Source: Gnetum montanum
Taxonomy: Eukaryota; Streptophyta; Gnetopsida; Gnetales; Gnetaceae
Assembly (NCBI GenBank): GCA_015680685.1
Contig: MNCI01020827.1
Span: 278,338-342,337, forward strand
DNA length: 64,000 nt
Direction: 5' to 3'
The notes below the pieces were generated by a model. That model did no database searches and had not been told where the DNA came from. It worked only from the letters and a program-made list of their open reading frames with translations. Below are positions 1-11,059 of the stretch, one piece after another. Made by a program: the position numbers and the translations under genes. How positions within the stretch are numbered: position 1 is the first letter of the stretch; every line of letters begins with the position of its first letter.

Positions 1-493
1 GAATATTTTCCAAGTGCCTATAATAGGAGGTCTAAGTNACAATTAATTTTCATTAATAAAGCAACTCATTAAAATACATAAGCATGGCCCCTTCGAACAT
101 ATGTGCGACACTTGGTAGCTCAGAAATGGTTAGCATTTGACGAGTCAGCAATGTTTACACAAAGTTCAAGATGGGTCCGGGAAGTGGGAACGGTTACTTA
201 TGTTAGGCTAGATTAGACCATAGTTTACTTAGCATTTAATTACTCTTACTTTTATTCTTGTTCTAAGTGAGTAATTTGATAAAACACAAAATAATAAAAA
301 TCTTACGCGTCAGTCACACTAAACCATACAATTGTGTTCCACAAGTGGGACTGGGAAGACAATGAATGGACAACATGCACGCACTGTTTAGCTCTAGCAT
401 ACTTAGTAATTATAGTCTGTGGAATTCGATTGGATAGCACGTAAACGCCTATGATTCGTATGGTTGGGCATAGGGGTACCTCACCGCTCATCA
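1..493 (+). mobile_element. Athila-like LTR, 5'-truncated by the window edge
   Basis: This stretch aligns with the LTRs of elements A (27228-28034) and C (53641-54529). It opens with the same words as C (near 53860) and ends with GTAGGGGTACC-like sequence and CTCATCA, the shared LTR terminus. What follows at 494 is not a primer-binding site, so it is a 3' LTR or a solo LTR. Around the N at 38 about 100 bases or more present in A and C are missing, so the N marks a gap of unknown size. Confidence 0.8.
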
Positions 494-1857
494 ACAACCT
501 AACATGAATATGAGTCAAGCAATCTTGTGGCTATCAAATAATCTAACAAAATTAATTTTCCTTAAATCAAAAAAAGACTTGTAGATCATTGGAAAAATCC
601 AACAATCTAAGACAAGCATTTTGGCCAAACACTAGCAGATAAAAAGCAGAAAATTAACATGCACAAAATAGCCAGTGAAATAGAAGTAAATGAGAAAATG
701 CGTATGTAGTGTAGTATAGACCAGAAAAATGTGTGTAGCTAGCCAGTAAGAATAGTTAAGATGGAGCATAAATTAAAACAGATTTGATTTTGCTAGAAGT
801 ATGATCCAAAAGAAAAACACTAAGAATAGATCTAGAAATGCCAAAAACAAGAAAACTAAAATGGGCAAAGCAGAGTTACAAAATAAAAGCAAGATTACGA
901 ACTCATTGTAGATATCTTGAAAGTGAGTCAAGGATCGAAGGTGTTTGACAAGGAGCTATGTTACCCTATTCTATCTTTGATACATACCCTTGATGCAGAT
1001 TAGACAAGGACACTGTAAATTCTAAAGCTAATAGGGAAAAGGGCTAGATCATACTGGTGTGTTGACCTAATTTTGAATAATTTTCCATGTGTCAATAGGA
1101 GAACAGGAATGGGATATAAACATGTTAGGTGGGAAAATAGAGAAATTAGAGAAGTTAATATCTCTAGTAGGAGGATAGTTGTTTTGCAAAAAGTTAGAGT
1201 CTTTGGAGAGCTTCTTAAATCACCAACAAGCAAGAAGCCAACTATACTTAGGAGCAAAGAAGCCAATTGAATGCTTCCAAAAGCCAATAATTAGTCCAAA
1301 AAGCTAACTTATTTTCGTTTAGGGGTATCCTCCTATTTATAAGCTGAAATGCCTTGTAGATCATAACCCTAACCTTCAAATAAAATATAATTAATAAAGG
1401 ATAATTAACCTACCATATCAAACCTTTAGAAAATCTACATAAAATATTGCACACAAATATACATATTATATTACCATTATCTTATCCTTAAATCCATATA
1501 TGATACGTTCCAATTAACCAAACAAGATTAGTGTGCTTAATTAATACCAAAAAGTATATTATTATTGTTAATCACATAACCATTAATAAGATAAAATACA
1601 CATAACATCATATAAACATTACAACCATACATCGATAACCAATACTATGAAGACAACTTAGGGTACTAACATGAATAACTGAATACAAGGTGTTACACCA
1701 TACATCAAAGTCATATTGACTTACCCTTAACAATGGCATTACCCTTGTCTAGTGTGTCAACTACAATTCATGGAAAAGAAAAAGGAAACAAACTTTGAAT
1801 TTTAGAAAAAGCTGGGTAGAACACAATATATATATATATATAGAGGAAACCCTTAAA
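494..1857. other. AT-rich stretch without a recognisable gene
   Basis: I see no coding region I can support. A TATA-like word on the minus strand (TATAAATAGGA, 1331-1341) in front of an open frame could be the promoter of an old LTR, but no partner repeat lies in the window. A short (TA)n run sits at about 1827-1842. Confidence 0.6.
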
Positions 1858-2057
1858 GCATGTGTTTGGTTATTGAAATCTCCTAGTGCTTGTGCTCTAT
1901 TTCAATATTCTTGCATCAAGACAGATTAGATTACACCCTATGAGGTGGAATCTTTTGGGACCAAAAATCAAAAGAAAAAGTACATCAAGGAATCATCGTA
2001 AATTCTTCTAAGAACCAAACAAGTTGAATCCACAGGTTTAGGTAACCAAACACACCC
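1858..2057. mobile_element. MITE-like foldback element
   Basis: About 200 bp bounded by imperfect terminal inverted repeats: GCATGTGTTTGGTTATTGAA on the left, and on the right the complement of GGGTGTGTTTGGTTACCTAA. About 20 of the outer 26 positions match. The ending GTGTTTGGTTA is common in plant Harbinger and hAT derived MITEs. TAA follows the right end and TTAAA precedes the left end, which could be a decayed 3-bp target duplication. It has no coding capacity. Confidence 0.55.
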
Positions 2058-4386
2058 TAATGAATTAATGACCTCTATACTGGCCCCTTCTATCCTTACA
2101 AATAATATGATTGAAAAAAAAAAATTTGATTTCAAAGTTCACAAATGCAAGCAAACGATGATAAGTTAATTTTACTACGATAAATAATAATAAATACCGA
2201 AAAAGTAAAACTGCCGGTAAGTGCGTGCATCGCCTTCTTTGGCACTCTGAATTTGGAATTTTGAAAACAAAATTTCGAAATGTGAAAATTGTGATGGACA
2301 ACTTCCCTGGCACAACAGGCTTTAGCCTGAGAGGTCACCAACAAACCAGCGACGCTGCAGACACAAAACGATGGAGGAACGAAAGCGAAACAACATTATT
2401 AACATTATTATTATTATTATTATTACTGTTAACTTGCAAACACGCATTTGCACAGTTTGGAGGAAGCACCGAACAAATTCACACAATCCGCCAGACACGA
2501 CGAGCTGAGCTGTGGGAACCACTTTCAACTAAACTGCTGTCGACCCACCATTGATTATTAAAAAAAAACCTTAATAATTATCTACACGTAATCATCGCCC
2601 TGCATGCCACGTCGGCAGCGGGATTAAAATAATTGGCCCAAAACCTTTGGACTTTTATCGTTTTGCTGTTTGTGCACATTTTTGGCACCATTGGTCAACA
2701 CCGCCTAATTGCACATAGAACCTATCCCCTCCCTGCATTGATTGATTATGATTTGCGGATGTTTCTTGAATTTAATGAATATCGTCGGTTTAGAAGAACG
2801 GGGTCCCCTCTTTTTCTCTTTCTTCTTTTGGCTTGTGGGTCAGGCTTGCAAAATATATATATATATTTGGTGAACAGAAGTATGGTTTGGTATTTATTAA
2901 GGTTGGGTTTTGATACGAGTGACGTCCCCTAGCAACTTTGTGGATGCTAGCCCTTGGCCATGTCTTAGAGACATGCCTTTTGTCTACCTTTTATTTCTAT
3001 TGAGTGGTTTTGTCTCCCTTTCTTGCATTTAATAATTGCTAACCCTGGCTTGGCCTTGGTTGTTTCCATGCCTCCTATGGCAGGTGAAGGTTCATGATGC
3101 GTTTGTTTATTACCGTGGCATGTTTGCTACTTCAACTAAGGCATGTCCCCCGTTCTTGAATGCATGTGTTTTGTTGTTCTTCTTGTTGTTCTTGTGCTGG
3201 TTAGCTCAAGGATACCCTGGTGTCATGTGGTAGGTTCGTGTGACTTCCATGAGTTTGTATCAAATCCTTGTCCGGATTTGGGTCAAGTCCAAAGCATATT
3301 TGGCGAGGATTTTGCAAAGTAGATGAGAAAGCCTCTTGGACATAAAAAAAATACGTAAATGCCTCCATAAGTTGTTTCCGAGTAAGCTATGGTTTAGTTT
3401 ATGCTTCCAATGTCAACCGTGTATTTTAATCTTGCAAACAATTGCTCTAATAAATATTAATATGGTGTATATTAATTGAATGCATTACCGTAGAATTATT
3501 TATGAAGTCATTCAAAACACGTAATTAAGTGAAGTCACCGAGATATATGGCTAGAACTATTCAATTGATAACGAATTGCAACATTAGAGAGTCTCTCTAT
3601 GGTTTTTTTAAAGGTTAAACTATAGAATACCAACAAGAGGAAACCATGGTATCATGTGCAACATTTTTCTACCGAAAACCTTTCATTGCAACATATTAAT
3701 TATTTAAGTATACCAAATCACCATTATTTATTATATGTTTCTCATCGTCAATGTTAATGTCCTACCATCTTTAATTAGAAGTTGTGTAAGCAATTATATG
3801 TGATCATCCAACTAGATTACCATAAATTTTACACTAATAACAAATTAGGACATTTAGCAATCTTTTATTATTATTTTTAGTTTTTTAAATGTTCAGAAAC
3901 TAGAGTACTATGTCTATGTGCAATGTCTTTCCTGGGAAAACCTATCATTTCACTGTTTTCGTTATTTAATGTGATATCATGCACAAATCAAATCATGTCC
4001 ACAAATTCTCATTTTCTCTCTTGGGACTTACATACATGCATATAAAAAAGCATACAAATCATTTTTATCATTGAATATACTATGAAGATTCCTTCCAGTG
4101 TTATGTATTAGATAAAGACCACCATAAGCTTATGCATCAACACTTTAGTTTCACGGTTGTAATTTCAATTCTTACTACCCTTGATGTTTCAATTCCCAAG
4201 TATCGTTAGCACTTATTTGTTATAGAATTTACTTGATGTCAAATAATTGGGTTGGTTTTTTATTTTTAAAATATCAATTTTTTATTTAAATTTTTGACCT
4301 TTGCCATTAATACAAAATTTTATTATCGACTACTCTTTAATTTGTGCTTGTTTTTTAAATTAACTATTAACTTCATAAAGGCTTCT
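2058..4386. other. Non-coding AT-rich stretch
   Basis: No supportable gene. Open frames around 2225-2930 have low-complexity, hydrophobic translations and match nothing I recognise. The segment 2560-2660 is somewhat more GC-rich than its surroundings. Nothing else stands out. Confidence 0.5.
2404..2426 (+). repeat. (ATT)n microsatellite
   Basis: About seven tandem ATT units. Confidence 0.85.
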
Positions 4387-4558
4387 ATGGATGTAGTAGT
4401 GATCAGGACACTCATCTCTTCATTTAGAGGTTGCAAGTATGACAATAATAGAGTAGTCTTGTGGTGGGACCCTCTTGTCTAGTGGGTCAAATCTACCCTA
4501 CTATGTGGGTAGGGGTTGTATTACTACAAGTTTCCTCACCTCAATAAGAAAAAAAATC
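4387..4558 (+). mobile_element. tRNA-derived SINE, copy 1 (internally deleted)
   Basis: This copy matches the copy at 4705-4902 in its head (CTCATCTCTT, GAGGTTGC), in its body (CTTGTGGTGGGACC, ATCTACCCTACTATGTGG) and in its tail (CCTCAATAAG plus an A run). The B-box part is deleted after GAGGTTGC. The tail begins with the same CTCAATAA word as copy 2. Confidence 0.6.
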
Positions 4559-4704
4559 TTAAGTATTACAATGGTCCAACTTTACTTTTTAGCAAATAAA
4601 CTAATATGCAATTCACAAGGTCTACTAAGAAGATAAGGAGAAGGAAGGAGAGGGAAATAGCAATGAAACATTTTATTTTTCATCAAATTAAGAATAGCAC
4701 ACAA

Positions 4705-4902
4705 GGGTGTAACACAGTGGTTAGGATACTTATCTCTTAGTTGGGAGGTTGTGGGCTTGATTCAACCTCAACTTACGCAAGTGGCAACAATGGAGTGGGC
4801 TTGTGGTAGAACACTATTATCTAATGAATCACATCTACCGTACTATGTAGATATGGATTGTGCTATAAGCCTTGAGTTTCTTTATCTCAAATAATAATAA
4901 TA
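4705..4902 (+). mobile_element. tRNA-derived SINE, copy 2
   Basis: The head resembles a tRNA gene with internal RNA polymerase III promoter boxes: an A-box-like TAACACAGTGGTTAGGA (4710-4726) and a B-box-like GGGCTTGATTCAACC (near 4753-4767), spaced as in tRNA genes. An unrelated body and an (ATA)n-rich tail after TTTATCTCAA follow. Head, body and simple-repeat tail make this a SINE rather than a functional tRNA. Confidence 0.65.
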
Positions 4903-6005
4903 CTCTAGAATTCTTGCATAGTCTTCATCAAAGACAATAAACATAGAATTTTATTAGTCTACTTATTACAAACATATCAATTACTAATGTACTTAGTTAA
5001 AAATTAAATGTCAATTAAATATAATCCAAGTCATTCTTTCATTTCATGAAACAATGACATTACTAAGTTCAATTTATGTGCTTGCTAGGCTTCTTATCAT
5101 TTGGATCTTAGCAATCTTTTTATGGAAATCTTTCATAGCCATTATCAAAAAATGATTTTCTTTTGGGTTTAATACTTTGCCATTTGATCATGGTTATCTT
5201 GCTTTGGCCTTATTTATGAGTGCTATGATTTACAATATTTGTATTCATTCTTCCTTTGCAATGATTGATAATCTTTCCCCTTAAGTCTACTTTTTTTTTC
5301 AACCATGATCTTTTTTCCAATTATTGGATGTTGGCTATATGATTTTTTGATAAATTAAAATCTACTTATTATAATATAATAGAAAATCTATTTATCTATA
5401 ATTAATGACAAAATGATTGTCATCTTTTGTCTAAAATAATATGCAAGGCACTGCTTTTCTAAAATTTAAATAATTTAAATAATGAGAATAAATAAAAGCA
5501 AAGAATTCTCGCAATAACAATTAAAAAATATTAATAAGAAGAAAAAAATTCAAAGTACATCACATGTTTGACACTTACTAGACAAAATAAAAAATGAAAA
5601 GAAAAAATATGTCAGGTTTAGGAATATCTACTTAGTCATACAATCTTATGATTGATACCTTGAAAAATCAAGGGAAGAAAATTAATTATTAATAAGGAGG
5701 AAGGTGCCAATTTGTAAAGAAATTCCAATTGGTCATGATGCAAGGATATGCAAGGTAATAATGTTTTCTTGTGAAATTACTTAGACTAATTTAGAAAAAT
5801 ACCTTAGAGTTTTTTATAGAGTCTAATTTCACCTTTGACTAGATGTTTTGTCTAAATTTGCTAAATACCTCTAATAGGTTGTATTGTTTTTGCTTTGATA
5901 GGTTGTAATAATGCCTTTTTGTGGAATTTCTTAAGCCAATTTAGATAAAAATCTTAGAGCTTTTTACAAAGGCTAATATCACCTCTAACTCGATGTTTTC
6001 CTAAC
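4903..6005. other. Non-coding stretch with a small tandem duplication
   Basis: No gene seen. Segments 5754-5853 and 5904-6004 are diverged direct repeats about 150 bp apart, sharing GGTAATAATG, AATTTAGA, CTTAGAG and GATGTTTT words. Element B1 begins directly after the second copy. Confidence 0.6.
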
Positions 6006-7664
6006 TGTAGCGATTGAAAACGTAGGTGGTTGGAAAACATCGACGGGTTGTCGGCCGCGACAGTCTTAACCCCAGATCCGTATGAGGGTCGTGCTAGATA
6101 TAAAACGGAAACAGGGTGTTCTAAACGGTCTGGTCGATCAGACAAGGACTTAGTCGGTGTTAATATAACCTTTCATAAATGGATAATTTGAAAAAGAGAC
6201 CTCTAGCATAAAATGAAAACTTTAAATGTAAGAGGGGAAGAAAACAATGTAAAAATGCAATGATAAGCAAGAAAACAAAGTAGAATGCAGTTAGAAAAAT
6301 GCATCGCTTCAAGATTATGACTTCACTCTGTCAAGGTGGATACAATTGGTTGCGCAACGCTGGGAGGCGTAGAGATCCCAAAAGTAACCAAGATGTGTAG
6401 AGCAAGACGGCTGTGTGCTTGAACGCAGATTCAGGAGTTAACAATGTGGAATGCTACCAAGGTGGTTGAAAAGAGCAGAACAAAATGCCAACTGAGAGTG
6501 CTAACTGTTTACAATGTCAAATAGAAAGCTTACAATTCTCAAGGTTATAGTGCTAAATTTTTTGCTTGTTAGCCAACAAAATTGCCAGCTGACCAAATTG
6601 CCAAAAAATGGGACTGAAAAGCTCCAAAAAGCTCCTCGAGCATTGCTCATTGGGGTATTTATAGGGCCAAGGGCACGCGAAAGGGGTGGTTTGGACACCA
6701 CGTGCCTTGGGCCAACGTTGACTTGTCTATGCTGCATGGGCGTGCATGACCATTGAACATGCATGACCGTTGGAATTACGAGCCTGCCATGCCGTAATTG
6801 TGAGCCTACTACACTGTAATTGCATTGTCAAAGTTTGGAGATGTGTGCCAACGGTGTAATTAGGTGAAGTATATTGATGTGGCGTAACTGCTTGCTACGC
6901 TATGCTATGCTTTGTAACGTAGGATGTTGGCGTAGCGTAGCGTCTTGTTACGTGTCTCGCTACATGTGTTGGAAGCCTTTGAAGCGCGTTGACTGTATTT
7001 GCTACGCTATGCTATACTACGTAGCATAGCATAACATAGAGGCTAGCCTTAGTCACAAAAAACATCGCCAATATGTAAACTTTGCCTTTTGCACTGTGAA
7101 ACTTGCGAACTTGCTGCTCCCGCCCTTTGAGTTGCCTTCTGTCACTTCCGCAAAATTGCTACGGCTCGCTACGCCATGTAGCTCAGTGTAGTGTAGCAGC
7201 CAACATGGCTTGCTTTTGCCAAGTTCACTACTTTCTCATGGAAGGAGTCATTGTTGAAGGACTTGAAGTTGGGCGAGGGGATTGACCGTCTAGCTTTTGC
7301 TACAATGTGCTATGCTATGCGTAGCACTTCGCTTCTGCAAACATCTTCTGAAGTTTGTTACGCTACATAACGTAGCGTAGTGTAGCAAAACTCCTTGACT
7401 TAGAAGACTTGCTGAAGCGTTTTGCACATTCTGAGCACCGCTAATAATTCCACGCATTGCTCCTAAGTGTGCTGTTAGTTGGGTGAACTACTCAAGTGGG
7501 CAGGCTGGAGAATCCATTTAGCCTGTTGACACTTGGGGTAGAAAACTTGCCAAACTGGATAGTCTGAACATCAAAGCATCCATCTCATGAAGAATTGCCA
7601 TGACGCTGCGCAAATTGCAAAGGCTTGGTGAAGCAAGGATGCCTTCGAATTTTGGGGTGTTTCA
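6006..7664 (-). repeat. B1 3' LTR
   Basis: On the plus strand it starts TGTAGC and ends GGTGTTTCA, so in element sense it runs TGAAACACC...GCTACA. It matches 15373-15978 over its first 600 bases with roughly one difference in ten. A TATA word in element sense (complement of GTATTTATAGG, near 6655) divides U3 from R-U5. U3 (about 6870-7400) is crowded with GCTACGCTATGC-type words in both orientations. Confidence 0.85.
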
Positions 7665-7677
7665 TTGGCCCCTCTTT
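7665..7677 (-). other. B1 polypurine tract
   Basis: In element sense the 13 bases before the LTR read AAAGAGGGGCCAA, the usual form of a plus-strand primer. B2 has AAAGAGAGGCCAA at the same place. Confidence 0.8.
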
Positions 7678-9005
7678 GTCGACTTCTGAAGGATTGGCCC
7701 GAGAGACAGTGACAAAGAATATGAAACACCATGGAAGACAAAGCGCTAACATTGTTGTTCGTTGATCATCAAGATGTTGCTTAGCTATGCTTGAGAGTGT
7801 TGCATTGGTTTTTTACGGGGGAAAGGGTGAAGCAGGGAGGAAGGAGGTTCAAGAAAAGTGTAAAGATGAGGCTTAGCAGAGTCCCTCGTCGAAGTGCTCA
7901 TGAGGAAGTCATTTGCGTTTTCATCTTTACTTTCATTGACCTTCGACCTCTTGTCGAAACGCTAGGAGAGGGTGATTGTAAAATAGCTTATGCTCTCTTA
8001 CACTTTTTCCCTTTGCTGTTTCTTCATTTACATTTGCGAACAACCTAGCTGCAGGACAAGTGTTTTTTTCCCAGGATGAGTTGTGTTACATCCATATGGG
8101 GCTTTAACCTGCCTACAGATGCTTCCCATGTGGCGAGTTGAGTTACGCACGTTACGAGTTTTGCGATTGAGCAAACAGGAAAGCTTGACAGATGTTGGAA
8201 AAGCTTGTGAAAGAGAGGGGAGTGTCGATCGTGGGTATGTGGAGTGAGACGAGGAAAATGAAGTGGAGGAACATGATGTGCACTCCAATGTAGCTAAGCT
8301 AGTCGAGACGACCCCTTAGAACGATGTAGCATTTGCTGCTGTGGTGAGATGCACCTTCGGCCGCACCCTACAAACATGACAGAGAGCGAACCAGAAGAAA
8401 CAACCATGATGCAAAATGAAGGTAGAGGTCTTGCTTGCTGCAGACATTGTTGAAGCTCTTGGACACCTGTGCTGGTGTATGGTGTCCAAAGTAGGAAGGC
8501 TAGCAGCAGCCTTGGCAGCATCAGCGTGGAGGAGCTAGCGTCAAAGGAGTGGGGAGTTGCTGTGAGTGCGGATGCTCAAGAATCCTTGCCGAAGGCATGC
8601 ATTCTCAGTTCAGCTATGGGATCAGCTACCACATAGCTAAACATCATGCGAGCCCAGGCGTTGGTAGGGGGTTGGAGGATAACAATATTATGGCTAGGCC
8701 ACAATACTACTGGAACTCCAACAGCAGGCACTGACCAAGGAGCTACTGTCAAAGCAATGGGCCGTGGCGATGGTAGGTTCGGGGGGTCAGTGAGATGTCA
8801 TACGACATCTCTGGGGGATCAGCAGGATGCTAAGAACGGCAATGTTGCATATGTTCCAGAGCGTGTCCTCATTGTATTGCGAACTACATTCTGGAATTGC
8901 AACTTCCACCCCCATGTCGACATCATGCGTGCTCGCCCGATGAGTGCATACTCGCTTGATGTGTGCACGCTTGCTTGATGTTTGTACGCTCGCTTGACGT
9001 GAGCT
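7678..9005 (-). other. B1 3' untranslated region
   Basis: Non-coding, about 1.3 kb, collinear with 45628-46854 of B2 (shared words such as GACTTGTGTTACATC-like and GCTTCCCAT). Open frames here are not conserved between the two copies. Confidence 0.6.
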
Positions 9006-9246
9006 TGGTGCAAATGCATGTTGGGGACATGCCGCGAACTCGGTTTAAGGTCCTGGTAGACCATGTGCTGGTTTAAGGTCGTAGCGGATTGCTATGCTGG
9101 TTTAAGTTCCCAGCAGACCGTATGTGCCAGTTTAACGTCATAGCGGACATTTGTCAACTTTGCTAGTTTTACGTCGTAGCGGACGAGCTGTGCCAGTTTA
9201 ACCTCATGGAAGACATGCTATTGTGCCAGTTTAACGTCATGACCCA
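9006..9246 (-). repeat. B1 tandem array 2 (about 7 units of 32 bp)
   Basis: Tandem units of the type TGCCAGTTTAACGTCATAGC followed by GGACA. The unit resembles that of array 1 (10463-10828) on the far side of the pol remnant, and B2 has the same array at 46855-47105. Confidence 0.75.
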
Positions 9247-9271
9247 AGGATGAGCTTACCGTGTTCATGCT

Positions 9272-9745
9272 TCAGATGGAGTACGATTTTAGGTATGAGT
9301 GATTCACTAGATTGGTGAACTCATTGTCGTCCATGTTCGCCAGCTTGAAGGCTTTGATGACCATGTATGGGCCTTCCCAGTTGGCTGAGAATTTTCTCAC
9401 ATGTTCACGGATGGCCTTGAGGACAAGGTCTCCCTTTTGTACTGGCCATTGATGTGGGTTTGCATGGTGCTTTTGCTATTGCTTGCTCTGCTAGTGCTCT
9501 ATGCGACTCAGCGTTTGTGCGCACTCCTCCTCTATTGAGTCGAGGTCGATAATTCTTGACTCATTATTCTAGGATTTGCTTACGACGTCAGATAGGATCA
9601 TTCGAAGTGACGGTACCTGCAACTCAAGAGGCAACACAGCTTCAGATCCATAAACGAGACTGTAAGGGGTCTTACTTGTCGCGGTCCTGCATGTCGTTCT
9701 ATAGGCCCATAGAACATAAAGGATTTGCAAGATTTCAGCGCTAAG
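9272..9745 (-). pseudogene. Integrase C-terminal remnant (Ty3/gypsy, Tat-like)
   Basis: One minus-strand frame from about 9745 to a stop at 9272 covers the end of a Ty3/gypsy integrase. Visible in order are [24 protein letters not shown] and PSLRM, a linker with three in-frame stops, KGDLVLK, and the GPY/F module NWEGPYMVIKAF. The protein ends at SYLKSYSI. The zinc finger and catalytic core with the DDE residues are absent: the sequence switches abruptly near 9745 to a plus-strand gene fragment. In family elements integrase inserts the cDNA copy into the genome; this piece could not. B2 keeps only what may be the last few codons at about 47110-47150. Confidence 0.85.
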
Positions 9746-10306
9746 GTTTACGAATGGGGGCAGTCCAAGAAAAACCATAAACATATGTATAAACTGGAAC
9801 ATGCCACCTATCGTAAATTGTACAGGGATGCTACTATGGAGGCGTTTACGTATAAATCATTCGTAAATGCCATTGACGCTTTTAAGGCCTATGCTAAGTT
9901 CAAAGAGCAGGTAAAGGTTATGGAATCTCTTGACTAGAAAGTGGACCTTCCCATAGGAGAGACTGCAACTGCCTCCTTTTCTCCAGGACCGTCGAGGTGG
10001 ATGACCACCGAAAGGGAGAGAGCTGCTGCGGACGCTGAACCAAGCAATAGGCATTGGGTGGACATCACGGTAGAGGAGGTTTGACGCCACCTCAGACTCG
10101 GCTTAGATCGGATACCCTTTGATACGGACGCAGGTCCTTCTCAGGTTAGCTTCTTCCTGCTGTGTTAATGCTTATGCTCTGTTGTAGCTTACGTTTGTAG
10201 AGGGAAGGAATGAAGAGTTGGCGGAGGACAACGTAGGGGAAGGCGATGCAAAATGAGGTGATGCAGAAGCGAGTGACAAAGATGATGTAGGCAGAGACAA
10301 TCTATG
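9746..10306 (+). pseudogene. 3' end of the antisense coiled-coil gene, B1 copy
   Basis: Plus-strand coding remnant opposite to gag and protease. Exon 9746-10144 starts inside a coiled-coil-like stretch ([17 protein letters not shown]) and ends at DTDAGPSQ. A clean GT-AG intron follows (10145-10200), then an acidic last exon (10201-10306) rich in E and D, ending in two stops. There are four in-frame stops in all. It is homologous to 18690-19257 of element B3: [14 protein letters not shown] matches EWGKTQKAHKH-YK there, the HHL/RHL-x-x-GL segment matches, and the intron falls at the same place. No promoter or 5' part is present here. Its function is unknown; see the fuller B3 copy. Confidence 0.65.
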
Positions 10307-10462
10307 ATAGCATGGGATTTCTTTTTTTGAAATTTTGAATGTTTGTAAAATTTTCGCAAACATTGCTTGAAAGAGAATAGTTTTAAATAAAGAAAAGATA
10401 ATTTCGGAAATAGAAATTGATTCTGCGCTAACTTGTGCATTAAATTTTTATGCTTTTGCGCG
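10307..10462. other. Spacer between antisense fragment and array 1
   Basis: AT-rich, non-coding, no feature seen. Confidence 0.5.
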
Positions 10463-10828
10463 CTAATTTTAAGCCATTTCGGGCTATAGCATAGCATACT
10501 TTTAGGCCATTTCAGGCCCCTGCTAGTTTTAGGTCATTTCAAGCCATGGGGAGGCATAGTTTTAGGCCATTTCAGGCCATGGGAAGGCATAGTTTTAGGC
10601 CATTTCAGGCCATTGCTAGTTTTAGGCCATTTCGGGCCTCTGCTAGTTTTAGGCCATTTCGGGCCATAGCTAGTTTTAGGTAGTTTCGAGCCTTAGCGTA
10701 GCATAGTTTTAGGCCATTTCGGGCCATGGGGGGCATAGTTTTAGGCCATTTCGGGCCATAGCTAGTTTTAGGCCGTTTCGTGCCATAGCATAGCATAGTT
10801 TTAGGCCATTTCGGGCCATGGTGTAGGC
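10463..10828 (-). repeat. B1 tandem array 1 (12 units, 27 or 32-33 bp)
   Basis: Twelve near-perfect units built on TTTTAGGCCATTTCGGGCC, followed by a variable CATAGCTAG or CATGGGGGGCATAG spacer that gives two length classes. It lies just 3' of the protease frame in element sense. A minus-strand open frame across it (10605-10835) translates into a reiterated ARNGLKLA peptide, which I take as a by-product of the repeat. Confidence 0.9.
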
Positions 10829-11059
10829 CTGCCAAAGAGATGGTGCATTAACAAAGCAAAAGGCGGTAAATGTACAAGGGATGGCAATTGGACAGGAAGC
10901 AGCGGGGTTGCTACGCTATGCATAGCTACTTCTTGACTCATCGTGGGTTGAGCGGAATGTATGTCCAAGGCATTTTGCCAGGGCCTTCATTTGCATCATT
11001 GTCCCCCACTTGGAAGGGTAACTCAGCCCATGTGCTTTCGTTTTGGAAATTGACTTACT

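Noticed and set aside
2225-2932. Open frames that might be a host gene
   Set aside because: Low-complexity translations that span a microsatellite, with no recognisable domain and no splice or codon evidence.
4705-4770. A functional tRNA gene
   Set aside because: Only promoter boxes are tRNA-like; no cloverleaf, and a SINE body and tail follow.
10463-10828. Regular short repeats that could suggest a CRISPR array
   Set aside because: There are no unique spacers, the whole unit repeats, it lies within a plant retrotransposon, and related arrays sit at the same place in two other copies.
10605-10835. Repetitive open frame on the minus strand
   Set aside because: It is explained by translation of the 27/33-bp array; the other copies have no open frame there.
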